Notes under the pieces: generated by a model
Database searches by the model: none
The model's input: the letters and a program-made list of their open reading frames with translations, nothing else
What the model was told of the DNA's origin: nothing
Part shown: in pieces, positions 45,541-58,160 of the stretch
Numbering within the stretch: the stretch's first letter is position 1
Layout: every line of letters starts with the position of its first letter
Source: Paralithodes platypus
Taxonomy: Eukaryota; Arthropoda; Malacostraca; Decapoda; Lithodidae
Assembly (NCBI GenBank): GCA_032716605.1
Contig: CM064509.1
Span: 48,045,302 to 48,109,301, forward strand
Direction of reading: 5' to 3'
Length of the DNA: 64,000 bases
Program-made: the position numbers and the translations under genes

Positions 45541-47196
45541 TCAAGGGACGTTCGAGCCAAAATGCCGGGACACACGGTGTTTGAAGCAGTTTAAGTCATA
45601 GGAAGAGGGAAAGACTGATTCTGGGAGAGAGTTCCAGAGCTCAGCAGTTGAATAAAAGAAAGTCTGAGAATAGCATTTCACTCTTCGGTTGGAGAGTTGC
45701 ACAGAGTAGGGGTGGGATTGTGTTGCAAGGCGGGTACCACATACCCTACGTAGAGGAGGTGGTATACACTGGGAAAGCTTCGAGGAACACTGATTATTGT
45801 AGTAGTGATAGAATAGCAAGAGAGATGCAACATTGCGGCGAAGAGACAGAGATTGCAGAGAGTTGGTGAGTGGACGGGAGTTAATGATACGAAAGGCTTT
45901 CCTATCTACTTTGTCTAGGAGTGCGGTGTGATAGGATCCTCCCCACACATGTGAACAATACTCAACACAAGGACGCACTGTGCCCCTGTACAGAGCAGAG
46001 GTAAAGAACCCTCTGAGGCGGTTGAGCACACCCAGCTTCTGGGAGGCTGCCATAGCAAGACTGGTAATATGATCTTTCCAAGTGACAGCAGAAGAAAAAG
46101 AGACACCGAGAATATTGAGAGAAGATGAAGGATTTATTTTTGTATTGTTGAAGAATGAGGGATAGTCCTCTGGAGGTTCCTGATGGGTAGGAAGATGGAT
46201 AAATTTGGTCTTGGAAGCATTAAATGCAACAAGTTTTTCTCCGCCCCTATTGGAAATAGTAGCTAGATCAGAGGATAAGTGTTTTATGGCTTCATTAAGT
46301 TTGATTTTGAGGGACTGCTGGCTGGGGCATTCTGGAAATCTAATTGAGTAGTGTAAGGTAGAGTCGTCTGCATATGAATGGATGGGACTGGATGTACAGT
46401 TGAGAAGATCATTTATGAAAATTAGAAAGAGAATAGGAGGTAGGACAGAACCCTGAGGAACACCAGAGGTGATAGGATGAGGAAGTGAGCGATGGCCATC
46501 CACAACCGCAGCTATGGAACGGCCGGAAAGGAAATTAGAGACAAAAGCACAGATGGAGGGATAGAAACCGAAGGAGGGTAGTTTGGAGGTTAATGATTTG
46601 TGCCAGAGTCTATCGAAGGCCTCTGATATGTCTAGTGCAACAGAAAAAGTCTCACCGAGGGCCCGAAAGTTGGATGACCAAGAGTTAGTAAGATATGAAA
46701 GAAGATCACCAGTAGAGCGACCCTTGACGAAGCCATACTGGCGATCTGAGAGCAGTTTTTGAGAAGAAAAATGCTTAAGAAATTTGGAAGCAAGAATAGT
46801 TTCAAATTCTTTCGAGATACAAGAGATGAAAGCAATTGAACGATAGTTGGAGGGTTGAGAGCGGTCACCCTTCTTTGGGACAGGTTGAATAAGAGCAAAC
46901 TTCCAGCAAGAAGGAAAGACGCTGGAGGAGAGACAGAGACGAAAGAGTTTGCCTAGGCAGGAGGTTAGCTCTGAAGCACACTTTTTGAGTATAACAGGAG
47001 AAACACCGTCCGGACCGTACCCCTTCTTAGTATTAGGCACAGAGAGGGTAGAAAGTACATCTTTAGAAGAGATTAGGATATTAAGCATAAGTAGGAGAGG
47101 GAGGAATAGCACCGGAATCATCCAAGGTAGAGTTTCTAACAAAAGTTTGAGCGAAGAGTTCAGCTTTGTCAGAGAAAGAAGTGATGGTTGTGCCAT
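45541..47196 (-). CDS. LINE E copy 1 reverse transcriptase
   Basis: Uninterrupted 551-residue frame. Motifs in order: GPDGVSPVILKKC, IQPVPKKGDRSQPSNYRSIA, RQYGFVKGRSTGDLLSYL, LDISEAFDRLWHKSLTSK (catalytic Asp kept; Glu replaces the usual Lys), SGVPQGSVLPPILFLIFIND, HSYADDSTLHYSI (Asp pair), NASKTKFIHL, ILGVSFSSAVTWKDHI, CVEYCSHVWGGSYHTAL and FFYSTAELWNSLPESVF, ending FGSNVP. A short deletion in the FFTSALYRG region is visible relative to copy 2 (FFSPAQLLALYRG). Confidence 0.88.
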   Translation of the reverse strand: MAQPSLLSLTKLNSSLKLLLETLPWMIPVLFLPLLLMLNILISSKDVLSTLSVPNTKKGYGPDGVSPVILKKCASELTSCLGKLFRLCLSSSVFPSCWKFALIQPVPKKGDRSQPSNYRSIAFISCISKEFETILASKFLKHFSSQKLLSDRQYGFVKGRSTGDLLSYLTNSWSSNFRALGETFSVALDISEAFDRLWHKSLTSKLPSFGFYPSICAFVSNFLSGRSIAAVVDGHRSLPHPITSGVPQGSVLPPILFLIFINDLLNCTSSPIHSYADDSTLHYSIRFPECPSQQSLKIKLNEAIKHLSSDLATISNRGGEKLVAFNASKTKFIHLPTHQEPPEDYPSFFNNTKINPSSSLNILGVSFSSAVTWKDHITSLAMAASQKLGVLNRLRGFFTSALYRGTVRPCVEYCSHVWGGSYHTALLDKVDRKAFRIINSRPLTNSLQSLSLRRNVASLLLFYHYYNNQCSSKLSQCIPPPLRRVCGTRLATQSHPYSVQLSNRRVKCYSQTFFYSTAELWNSLPESVFPSSYDLNCFKHRVSRHFGSNVP

Positions 47197-47843
47197 CAGC
47201 GTGGAAAATGGGAGGGAAAGATGAGGAAGAAAAATTGTTGGAGAGGTTTTTGGCTAGATGCCAGAAAGCTTGGGAAGAGCTAGTGTTGGATAGTTCAGTG
47301 CATTTATTTTTGATGAAAGAGTGCTTGGCAATTCGAAGAACAGATTTGGCTGGATTCCGGGCAGAAATATAGGAAGAATGAGATTCTTGAGTTTTAAGGC
47401 GTCGGTACCGTTTGAAAGCTTCCTCCTTGTTGTGGACAGCAGTAGAACAAGGGTGAGTAAACCAAGATTTGTTTGCATTAGACTGAGAGAAAGAAAATGG
47501 AATGTACGCTTCCATGCCCGAGAGGATTACCTCGGTAATGCGTTCAGCACTCTCTGAGGGTCCTCGGCCACGGAAGCAGAAGTCATTCCATGGGAAATCA
47601 AAGAAGTACTGCCGGAGAGCCTCTCAGTCGGCAGCGGCAAACTGCCACAAGCACCGCCGGCTGGGAGGATCGGGTGGCCGTACTGAAGAGATAGGAAAGG
47701 TGACGGAGATAATTGTATGGTCGGAGGAGCCTAAAGGAGAGAAAAGATTGGCAGTATAAGAAGAAGGGTTAAAAGTCAGAAATAAGTCAAGAATGTTGCC
47801 GATCTTCGAAACGATCCGGGATACGGGTAGGTTGCTCGACCAG

Positions 47844-48456
47844 CTACTCTAGGTCATTTATGATAGAAAAGACATAGGCTTGTTCACCAGGTTGGTTAGT
47901 AGTGAGAGAGGAGATCCATTGGAGGTGGTGAACGTTGAAATCTCCTAGTATGGAGATTTCAGAGAAGGGAGAGATGGATAGAATGTGTTTCACTTTAGAC
48001 TTTAGATAGTCATAGAATTCGGGAAAGTCCGTAGAGTTAGGGGAAAGATAGACAGCACAGAAATATTTAGTATGAGAATGACAGGATAGTTTGAGCCATA
48101 AAGTTGAGAATTCAGAGGAGTCGAAATCGGGAACACGAGAGCAAGTGAGTGTGTTGTGCAAGTATGAACAACATCCACCTTTGGCGGATAGAGAAAGTAG
48201 GATACAGAGAAGGGGCTGCTGGAAGTTGTCTCAGATACCTGGGTTTTGGTGAGGAATAGAAGATCAGGTTTGTAGGAGGAGAGATGGTGTTTGATGGATT
48301 GAAAATTAGAGGAAAGTCCACGAATTTTTCAAAAGTTGATAGTAAGAGTGACAAGGCAGAGCATTTAAAGGGGTCGTCAGGGGAAGGTCGGGAAGGTGTG
48401 GGGGCATTTATGGTCCCTCCCCCTGGGGACTCCGAGGCTGGGCCTGTGTTCATCAT
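47844..48456 (-). pseudogene. LINE E copy 1 endonuclease remnants
   Basis: Minus frames read FEKFVDFPLIFNPSN, then in another frame [40 protein letters not shown] and [17 protein letters not shown] (endonuclease GDFN block). Frameshifts near 48130 and 47830 and a missing SDH block show decay. 47081-47515 (SNANKSWFTHPCSTAVHNKE) is the linker. Confidence 0.75.
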
Positions 48457-48795
48457 TTGTCTTGTTTTTATAATTTTGAAGGAGGAAGTGTGGTGTGCAT
48501 GTTAAGTGTAGTAAAGTAGATAGGAGGAGGAGGTGTTTGTGAGAGCATGCTGGACTACTCTCAGTGTAAGTGAGGCACAAAGGGAAACAGTAAGAGAGGC
48601 CAAGCAAATGAAACAAGAGTTCCAGCGACTCTTTATCAAATGCCTACAACATCTCCTGGGTATAGCCCTGTTCGATTGGTGCCTACAATTTACCCCCATT
48701 TCCCCTATTAGTCGCCTTGTACGACACACGCAGTCGGACGATGGGGCATATTTTTGTATTCATCCACCATAAAATGGAGGCCCCCTTATCCCCAG

Positions 48796-48805
<10 letters not shown>

Positions 48806-48837
<32 letters not shown>

Positions 48838-49405
48838 TAATTTGAACAGGAACATATTGTTAATACAAATCAGATTTTAACAATTTGCTGTCATTTATCC
48901 ACTATAAATGAAGAAATCATACTGCAACTATTATTATTTATTTTGATTATTTTTATCATTATTATTATTATTATATTATTATTTGTTTTGAAGCTACATT
49001 ACAATGTTGTTATTATTAATGTTATTAATGTGTTATTATCTTCACTATTTAATTTCACAAATATATTTGATTAGTTTCTTAATTCAAGCTCTCTAATAAT
49101 TTATCCCTGACAAATTATTCTATAATAATGGAACCTTTCATAGTCAGGAGTACATAGATTGTGTTTTGTAATACCAAATTGGGTCATCAAAGATATAAAT
49201 TCTAGACGTGGCCTATCACATTAAGGCATCAATTGTGACGTCATCAGGGGTACCACAGTAAAAAGACTGCGGTTCAATCTATTGATCAAGAGAGCGAGAG
49301 AGAGAGAAAGTGTTTATGATTTTGTGCGTTATTGTTAATTCGTATATAATAATAATAATGATATACATAATAATAATAATATATTATATTATTAAAATAC
49401 TGTAT
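48806..49405. other. (TA)n then AT-rich spacer
   Basis: (TA)n at 48806-48832. The rest is AT-rich with short ATT/TTA runs and no gene. Confidence 0.6.
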
Positions 49406-49529
49406 ATTTTTTTTTTTTTTTTTTTTTTCTATGTGATTGAGGGAGGCAAAAGGCATAACTGCCTATAGCGAGTGCCTCCCCCATAGTTGAAAGAGTGACA
49501 GGGCCAAAATCAAGGGACGTTCGAGCCAA

Positions 49530-51472
49530 AATGCCTGGACACACGGAGTTTGAAGCAATTTAAGTCATAGGAAGAGGGAAAGACTGATTCTGGGAGAGAG
49601 TTCCAGAGCTCAAATGTTGAGTAGAAGAAAGTTTGAGAGTAACGTTTCACTCTTGGGTTGGAGAGTTGCACAGAGTAGGGGTGGGATTGAGTTGCAAGAC
49701 GGGTACCACGTGCCCTACGTAAAGGAGGTGGTATGCACTGGGATAGCTCTGAGGAACACTGATTATTATAGTAGCGATAGAATAGCGAGAGAGATGCAAC
49801 ATTGCGGCGGAGAGAGAGAGATTGAAGAGAGTTGGTGAGTGGACGGGAGTTAATGATACGAAAGGCCTTCCTTTCAACTTTGTCTAGGAGAGCGGTGTGA
49901 GAGGAACCTCCCTACACATGTGAACAATACTCAATACAAGGGCGCACTATGCCCCTGTACAGAGCAAGAAGCTGTGCAGGGGAAAAGAACCCCCTAAGGC
50001 GGTTGAGCACACCCAGCTTCTGGGAGGCTGCCTTAGCAAGACTGGTAATATGGTCCTTCCAAATGAGAGCAGAAGAAAAAGAGACACCAAGAATATTGAG
50101 AGAAGATGAAGGGTTGATTTTTGTATTGTTGAAGAATAAGGGATAGTCCGCTGGGAGATCCTGACGGGTAGATAGATGGAGAAATTGGGTTTTGGAAGCA
50201 TTAAAGTTAACAAGGTTTTCTCTGCCCCAATTGGAAATAGTATTTAGATCAGAATTTAAGAGTTCTATGGCTTCATTACGTTTGTCGTTGAGGGATTGCT
50301 GGCTGGGGCGTTCTGAAAAACTAATGGAGTAGTGTAAGGTTGAGTCGTCTGCGTATGAATGGATGGGAATTAAGGTACAGTTAAGGAGATAATTTATAAA
50401 AATTAGAAAGAGAATAGGAGATAGGACAGACCCCTGAGGAACACCGGAGTTTATAGGGTGAGGAAGTGAACAATGGCCGTCCACAACCGCAGCTATGGAA
50501 CGGCCAGAAAGGAAATTAGAGACAAAGGCACAGATGGAGGGATAGAAACCGAAGGAGGGTAGTTTAGAAATTAAAGATTTATGCCAGACTCTATCGAAGG
50601 CTTTCGATATGTCTAGTGCAATAGAAAAAGTCTCACCGAAGTCCCGAAAGGAGGATGACCAAGAGTTAGTAAGATATGAAAGAAGATCACCAGTAGAGCG
50701 ACCCTTAAGGAAGCCATACTGGCGATCTGAGAGCAGATTATGAGAAGAGAAATGCTTAAGAAATTTGGAAGCAAGAATAGTTTCAAAAACTTTAGAACGA
50801 CAAGAGATAAGAGCAATTGGACGATAGTTGGAGGGTTGAGAGCGGTCACCCTTCTTTGGGACAGGTTGAATGTGAGCAAACTTCCAGCATGAAGGGAAGA
50901 CGTTAGAGGATAGACAGAGACGAAAGAGTTTGCCTAGGCAGGGAGTCAGCACGGAAGCACAGTTTTTGAGAACAACAGGAGGAACACCGTCCGGACCGTA
51001 CGCCTTATTAGTGTTAAGCCCAGAGAGGGTAGAAAGTACATCTTTAGAAGAGATTAGGATATTAGGCATAAGTAAGAGAGAGGAGGGCGGAGAGGGAGGA
51101 ATAGCACCGGAATCATCCAAGGTGGAGTTTCTAGCAAAAGTTTGAGCGAAGAGTTTAGCTTTGTCAGAGGAAGAAGTGATGGTTGTGCCATCAGAGTGGG
51201 AAAGGGGAGGGAAAGACGAGGAAGAGAAATTGTTGGAGAGGTTTTTGGCTAGATGCCAGAAAGCTTGGGAAGAGCTAGAGTTGGATAGTTCAGTGCATTT
51301 ATTATTGATGAAAGAGTGTTTGGCAAGTCGAAGAACAGATTTGGCTTGATTCCGGGCAGAAACATATGAAGAATGAGAGTCTTGAGTTTTAAGGCGTCGG
51401 TACCGTTTGAATGCTTCCTCCTTATTGCGGACAGCAGTAGAACAGGCGTGAGTAAACCAAGATTTTTTAGCA
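49530..51472 (-). pseudogene. LINE E copy 2 reverse transcriptase half
   Basis: Continues the frame after the MITE (KKSWFTHACSTAV), through AYGPDGVPPVVLKNC, IQPVPKKGDRSQPSNYRPIA, LDISKAFDRVWHKSLISK, SGVPQGSVLSPILFLIFI, HSYADDSTLHYSIS and ILGVSFSSALIWKDHI to CIEYCSHV. There one TAG replaces the Trp codon of the HVWGGS block (about 49911). The frame then continues to the FGSNVP C-terminus near 49530. A single visible nonsense mutation plus the MITE suggests recent activity. Confidence 0.85.
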
Positions 51473-51960
51473 TTAACACCTTACGAGCGGCCTATGCGGT
51501 TTATTTATGTGTACCGCCCAGCGGGGTGTTTTTAGCCAAAATAGGGCTGTTTACGTGATCATTTTCATGCCTAAATAAGACCCAGAACGTAAAACAAGTA
51601 TCTATCCCTGAAAGGGCATAAACAGAGCTTTCGAATGACACCATAACGATCCTTGTATGATGGATAGTTTTCTTGCAATAACCGTGCAACGCGAGTGCAA
51701 AAAGCAGGTAATTCGGTACTTTCGGTACATAATTGAGTATGTAGCGAGTGAGAGAGGGAGGAGGGAGCTGAGATTTGTGTCAGTAGGTTCGCCGCGGTGG
51801 TCTGGAGCAGTCATACGCTCGCTAGTCTCCTGCCACCACTTGTCTCTCTCTCTCAGCCACATTACGTGCTGAAATTGCCACTCGAGTTATGTCGAGCGCC
51901 GCCACATAGTCCAGCTTTATTAAATACGACTTAAGTGGTGAGCCGCTAATAAAGGGTTAA
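51473..51960 (+). mobile_element. TTAA-488 MITE, copy 4
   Basis: Exactly 488 bp, TTAA at 51473-51476 and 51957-51960, inside the LINE E linker between FSQIN and KKSWF codons. Same orientation as copies 1 and 3. Confidence 0.9.
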
Positions 51961-53005
51961 TCTGAGAGAAAGAGAATGGAATGTATGCTTCCATGCCCGA
52001 TAGGATTACCTCGGTAATGCGTTCAGCACTCTCCGAGGGTCCCCGTCCATGGAAGCAGAAATCATTCCATGGGAAATCAAAGAAGTACTGCCGAAGAGCC
52101 TCCCAGTCGGCAGCGCCAAAGTGCCACAAGCGCCGCCGGCTAGGAGGATCGGGTGGCTGTACTGGAGAGATAGGACAGGTGACAGAGATAAGTTTATGGT
52201 CGGAGGAGCCCAAAGGAGAGAAAAGATCGACAGTATAAGAAGAAGGGTTAGAAGTTAGAAACAGGTCAAGAATGTTGGGCCGATCTCCGATGCGATCCGG
52301 GATACGGGTGGGTTGCTGAACTAACTGCTCTAGGTCATTTAGGATAGAAAAGACGTAGGCTTGTTCACCAGGTGGATCAGTAGTGTGAGAGGAGAGCCAT
52401 TGGCGGTGGTGAACGTTGAAATCTCCTAAGATGGAGATTTCTGAGAAAGGAGAAATGGATAGAATGTGTTCCACTGTAGAGTTTAGATAGTCAAAGAATT
52501 TAGGAAAGTTGGTAGAGTTAGGGGAAAGATAGACAGCACAGAAATATTTAGTAAGAGAATGACGGGAGAGTTTGAGCCATAAAGTTGAGAATTCAGAGGA
52601 GTCGAAATCGGGAACACGAGAGCAAGTGAGTTTGTTGTGCACATATGCACAACATCCGCCTTTGGCTTTGAAACTAGGATAGAGAAAGTAGGAGGATACA
52701 GAGAAGGGGTTGCTGGATGTTGCTACAGACACCTGGGTTTCGGTGAGGAAGAGAAGATCAGGTTTGTAGGAGGAGAGATGGTGTTCAACAGAGTGAAAGT
52801 TAGAGGAAAGTCCGCGAATGTTGCAGAAATTAATAGAAAGAGTAACAGGCCGAGGTCCAGGTAATTGTGTGGGGTCGTCAGGGGATGGTCGGTCGGGTGA
52901 GGGGGCATTTATGGTCCCCCCCCCTGGGGACTCCGAGGCTGGGCTATAATTCATCATTTTGTGTTTTTTTAATTTTGGTGTGGAGGAATGAAGTGTGGTG
53001 TGCAT
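51961..53005 (-). CDS. LINE E copy 2 APE-type endonuclease half
   Basis: Starts [20 protein letters not shown] and continues through a Pro-rich leader. The endonuclease blocks are [29 protein letters not shown] (metal-binding Glu), [21 protein letters not shown] (catalytic Asp/Asn) and [12 protein letters not shown] (catalytic His). The linker [20 protein letters not shown] runs to [10 protein letters not shown], where the 488-bp MITE intervenes. No frame break in this half. These motifs define target-primed retrotransposition endonucleases. Confidence 0.88.
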
Positions 53006-53263
53006 GTTTAGTGTAGTGAAGTGGATAGGAGGAGGAGGTGTTTGTGAGAGCTAGCTGGATTGCTCTCAGTGTAAATGAGGCACAAAGAAAATCAGTAAGA
53101 GAGGCCAAGCAAATGAAACAGGAGTTCCAGCGACTCTTTATCACATGCCTATAACCTCACCTGGGTCTAGTCCTGATCGATTGGTGCCTACAATCTCCCC
53201 AGGCAATAATAATAAACGGTTTATTTGAAGAATGGCAGACCGATGAGCTGAAACTACAGCTCA

Positions 53264-53264
<1 letters not shown>

Positions 53265-53293
<29 letters not shown>
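53265..53293. repeat. (GT)n microsatellite
   Basis: About 14 GT units. Confidence 0.9.
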
Positions 53294-53294
<1 letters not shown>

Positions 53295-53564
53295 ATTCAC
53301 TTGCTTGTTCGTCAAGGGGAATCCACGCAATGCGAGCTAAGCTCATTATTATCGCGCCTCCTTAACTGGGAATGTATTGCGTGAAATGTATGATAAGTGT
53401 AATGTATCGTTGGAATGGCTGTGGATGTGTGTGAAGTCTGTATTTTAGCCAATTGGCGACATCTGGAAACGAAGGCTTAGGGTTAATCTGTACGATACCA
53501 TTCTCACTACGTTACCAGTCTCACCCGAAGGATTAGGTTGACCAGTAGCTTAGGTTGACCAGTA

Positions 53565-53685
53565 CGATACCCACCTCACCTTGTACACCGTTAGGAGACT
53601 TGCCCAAATGTCTCTTCCCTGCCCAGGTCTCGAACCCGGGACCTTCTGGTTGTGAGCCAGACGTGCTATCAGTTACGCCACGGGG

Positions 53686-53690
<5 letters not shown>
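53565..53690 (-). mobile_element. tRNA-Val-like SINE
   Basis: On the minus strand from 53690: box A TGGCGTAACTGATAGCACG, an anticodon-arm-like hairpin TCTGG-CTCACAA-CCAGA (Val CAC), and box B GGTTCGAGACC. A non-tRNA body CTGGGCAGGGAAGAGACATT follows. Acceptor-stem pairing is poor, so it is a tRNA-derived SINE rather than a tRNA gene. Confidence 0.65.

Positions 53691-53745
<55 letters not shown>
53690..53745. repeat. (GT)n microsatellite
   Basis: About 27 GT units directly beside the SINE head. Confidence 0.95.
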
Positions 53746-53749
<4 letters not shown>

Positions 53750-53755
53750 GCCAGA

Positions 53756-54064
53756 TTTGTTTTTATTTTTATTTTTTTTAAGAGACAATGAACGGAGGAA
53801 GGAAAAACACAGATAACACAAAAAGGTCCATGTGCCTAAAGGCATCCTCCATTCATAAAATGTTTGTAACAACTGGATTTAAACTTTTGTAGATTGTAAG
53901 TTTGTGGAAAGCAACTCGAGGGAAGTGAATTCCAAAGAGTAGTAGTTCTAGGGATAAATTAATTTTGATAAGCAGAAGTTCTGCATTGTGGAGGAGAAAG
54001 TGTAAATTCATGGGCGCTCTCAGCTGCCCTAGTTCTACGGGGAAAGATGTGGAGAGGCGGCATG
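53756..54064 (-). pseudogene. LINE F 3'-end fragment, inverted
   Basis: Mirrors 40375-40612: the minus reading MNLHFLLHNAELLLIKINLS and FGIHFPRVAFHKLTIYK, then a 3' UTR with AGGCACATGGACC and a T-rich start at 53759-53779. 5'-truncated at about 54064. Confidence 0.8.
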
Positions 54065-55215
54065 TTATGCGTATGTTATGGTTTTGCATGTAGTTATATG
54101 TTCTGTGTTCTATTTTTAACAGTATTGAATTTTTTCAATATTGCTCAGCTGATTTGCATATCTCACTGTTAAGAGTACGCCAGTTTAATATGAAGTTTGA
54201 CAATACATTTTGTATTATATCACAGCCAATTTGTTTCGCCTTGGCTTTGAATTTGGATATGTTGCTATGATTTGCTATGCCTGGTTATGCTACCAGTATT
54301 CCAAGTTTGTTTGTGGTTTGGAATTGGCAAATTAGTCAAGGTAATGTTTAGTGGTCGAATTGACTTTAAATATGGGTTATGTGATCGTATTTGTATCAAA
54401 TATAAGCAATAAATTCATATCGGCAGCATACAAGGTTAATGTTTAAAACGTATCTCTTTTAGCATGACTTAACCTAATCTGAATAATAAATTAATGGGGA
54501 TTAAATAATCGACTGTTGAGCTGATTGAGTTTAATACTGGCTGCCGTGGTTGTAATATGCATTGGGGTTAGATGCACTGATTATATGAACTGCGTACTAA
54601 TTCTTACTAGGAGTTACATGTACTGAAGATTAAATGGCCTAAGAAATAAATGGACTGGGGATTTTTAAATAACGGGATTAAATATAATTGGGATTAGGTG
54701 GCCTGGTTATTAAAAGGATTGGTTATCAAATAGATTTGTTATTTTGTACACTGATAACTATCAAATGCACAGGTGATTGGTCTAACTGGTTATGAAATAT
54801 ACTGCTTATTATATAATACTGGTTATGACATGAAATGGTTATTAAATGGATCGTTAAGTAAATAGATGGTAGGTTAACTGGGTTGGGGTAGAATCATATT
54901 GGCAAAAACAAAACAAAAAAATATATCGGAATTTATCCAATCGAAGTTTGAATGGATATACTTGGTCGATAGTATTAATCTATCCGACCCTCACACAATA
55001 AGTAATAAACCGTGACTTTAAAATATCCTGACTTTTATATCCTAACTCCTGACAAGGGAGCCTGGCCCTTGATTTAGGAAGCTGCGGGCTGGACCTTGGC
55101 CCACAAAACCACCACCACACAGCTGCAGCTTTATTCTAGAAATACAAGGAACGATTTGCTGCAGAACTGAAACAGGAACACCTTTTGGGGGAAAGTTATA
55201 GGTTTTCCTAAGTCG
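54065..55215. other. Non-coding; degenerate short-period repeats
   Basis: No gene. From about 54480 to 54900 phrases such as actggttattaaatg, ggttatnaaat and ggattaaat recur irregularly, suggesting an old decayed tandem array. Confidence 0.4.
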
Positions 55216-56221
<1,006 letters not shown>

Positions 56222-58160
56222 TGCACTTAGTTGAACATCATCTCTCCTCCTCCAAACCTGATCTTCTTTTCCTCACTGAAACCCAGGTGTCTAAGGCAAC
56301 TGCCAGCAGCCCCTTCTCTGTATCCTCCTACTTTCTCTATCCTAGTTTCAAAGCTAAAGGCAGATGTTGTGCATACGTGCTCAACTTACTACTTGCTCTC
56401 GTGTTCCCGATTTCGGCTCCTCTGCATTCTCAACTTTATGGCTCAAACTATCCTGTCATTCTCATACTAAATATTTCGGTGATGTCTATCTTTTCCCTAA
56501 CTCTACCAACTTTCCCAAATTCTTTGACTATCTAAACTCTAAAGTGGAATACATTCTATCCATCTCTCCCTCTCTCCCTTCTCGGAAATCTCCTTCTTAG
56601 GAGATTTCAACGTTCACCACCTCCAATGGCTCTCCTCTCATACTACTGACCAACCTGGTGAACAAGCCTTCGTCTTTTCTTTCCTAAATGACACAGAGCA
56701 GCTGGTCCAGTAACCCACCCGTATCCCGTATCGCTTCGGAGATTGGCCCAACATTTTGGTGCTGCCGACTGGGAGGCCCTTCAGCAGTACTTCTTTGATT
56801 TCCCATGGAATGACTTCTGTTTCCGTGGCCGAGGACCCTCGGAGAGTGCTGAACGCATTACCGAGGTAATCCTCTCGGGCATGGAAGCGTACATTCCATT
56901 TGCTTCCTCTCAGTCTAATGCAAACAAATCTTGGTTTACTCACGCTTGTTCTACTGCTGTCCACAACAAGGAGGAAGCATTCAAACAGTATCGACACCTT
57001 AAAACTCAAGACTCTCATTCTTTCTATGTTTCTGCCCGGAATCAAGCCAAATATATTCTTCGACTTGCCAAGCACTCTTTCATCAATAATAAATGCACTG
57101 AACTATCCAACTCTAGCTCTTCCCAAGTTTTCTGGCATCTAGCCAAAACCTCTCCAACAATTTTTCTTCCTCGTCTTTCCCTCCCCTTTTCCACTCTGAT
57201 ATCACAACCATCACTTCTTCCTCTGACAAAGCTGAACTCTTCGCTCAAACTTTTGCTAGAAACTCCAACTTAGATAATTCCGGTTCTATTCCTCCCTCTC
57301 CACCCCCTTCTCCCCTACTTATGCCTAATATCCTAATCTCTTCTAAACATGTACCTTCTTCCCTCCTTGGGCTTAATACTAAGGCGTATGGTCCAGATGG
57401 TGTTACTCCTGTTGTACTAAAAAACTGTGCTTTCGTGCTAACCCCCTGCCTAGGAAAACTCTTTCGTCTCTGTCTCTTCTCTAATGTCTTCCCTTCATGC
57501 TCGAAGTTTGCTCTCATTCAACCTGTCCCACAGAAGGGTGACCGCTCTCAACCCTCCAACTACCGTCCAATTGCTCTCATCTCTTGTATCTCTAAAGTTT
57601 TTAAAACTATTCTTGCTTCCAAATTTCTTAAACATTTTTCTTCTCATAATCTACTCTCAGATCGCCAGTATGGCTTCCTCAAGGGTCGCTCTACTAGTGA
57701 TCTTCTTTCATATCTTACTAACTCTTGGTCATCCTCCTTTCGGAACTTCGGTGAAACCTTTTCTATTGCGCTAGACATATCGAAGGCCTCGATAGAGTTT
57801 GGCACAAATCTTTAATTTCTAAGCTATCCTCCTTCGGTTTCTATCCCTCCACCTGTGTCTTTGTCTCTAATTTCCTTTCCGCCGTTCCATAGCTGTGGTT
57901 GTGGACAGCCATCGCTCACTTCCTCATCCTATCAACTCCGGTGATCCTCAGGGCTCTGTCCTATCTCCTATTCTCTCTCTAATGTTCATAAATGATCTTC
58001 TCAACTGTACCTCCAGTCCCATCCATTCATATGCAGACGACTCTACCTTGCACTATTCAATTAGTTTTCCAGAATGCCCCAGCCAGCAATCCCTCAAAGA
58101 CAAACGTAATGAAGCCATACAACACTTATCTTTTGATCAAACTACTATGTCCGATGAGGG
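56222..58160 (+). pseudogene. LINE E copy 3: truncated at both ends, internal deletion
   Basis: Plus-strand copy starting in the endonuclease ([20 protein letters not shown]) and running through several frameshifts to the RT: PVPQKGDRSQPSNYRPIALI, RQYGFLKGRSTSDLLSYL, LDISKAS (frame lost), DPQGSVLSPILSLMFINDLL and HSYADDSTLHYSIS. It stops near 58160. About 150 bp of the endonuclease end are deleted at 56752, fusing the PNI and HFGAADW coding positions. Loss of the 3' end is unusual for a LINE. Confidence 0.82.

Larger units (their letters stand above)
45442..48800 (-). mobile_element. LINE E copy 1, near full length
   Basis: Collinear on the minus strand with copy 2 (49408-53200): 5' region, endonuclease, linker, RT, C-terminus and a 3' UTR ending near 45442. 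The endonuclease half is frameshifted (48456-48112, 48161-47844, then a gap to 47515). Flanked on both sides by (TA)n, consistent with insertion into a TA microsatellite. Confidence 0.85.
49408..53200 (-). mobile_element. LINE E copy 2, full-length or nearly so
   Basis: Minus-strand element with a poly(A) tail (poly(T) at 49410-49428), a 3' UTR, a near-intact single coding region (about 53005-49530) broken by one MITE and one visible nonsense codon, and a 5' region to about 53200. The best preserved LINE in the window and the reference for copies 1, 3 and 4. Jockey/CR1/I-group by motif content; clade not settled. Confidence 0.88.

Noticed and set aside
53615..53690. tRNA-Val(CAC) gene
   Set aside because: Box A, box B and the anticodon hairpin are present but the acceptor stem pairs poorly and a SINE body follows; called a tRNA-derived SINE.
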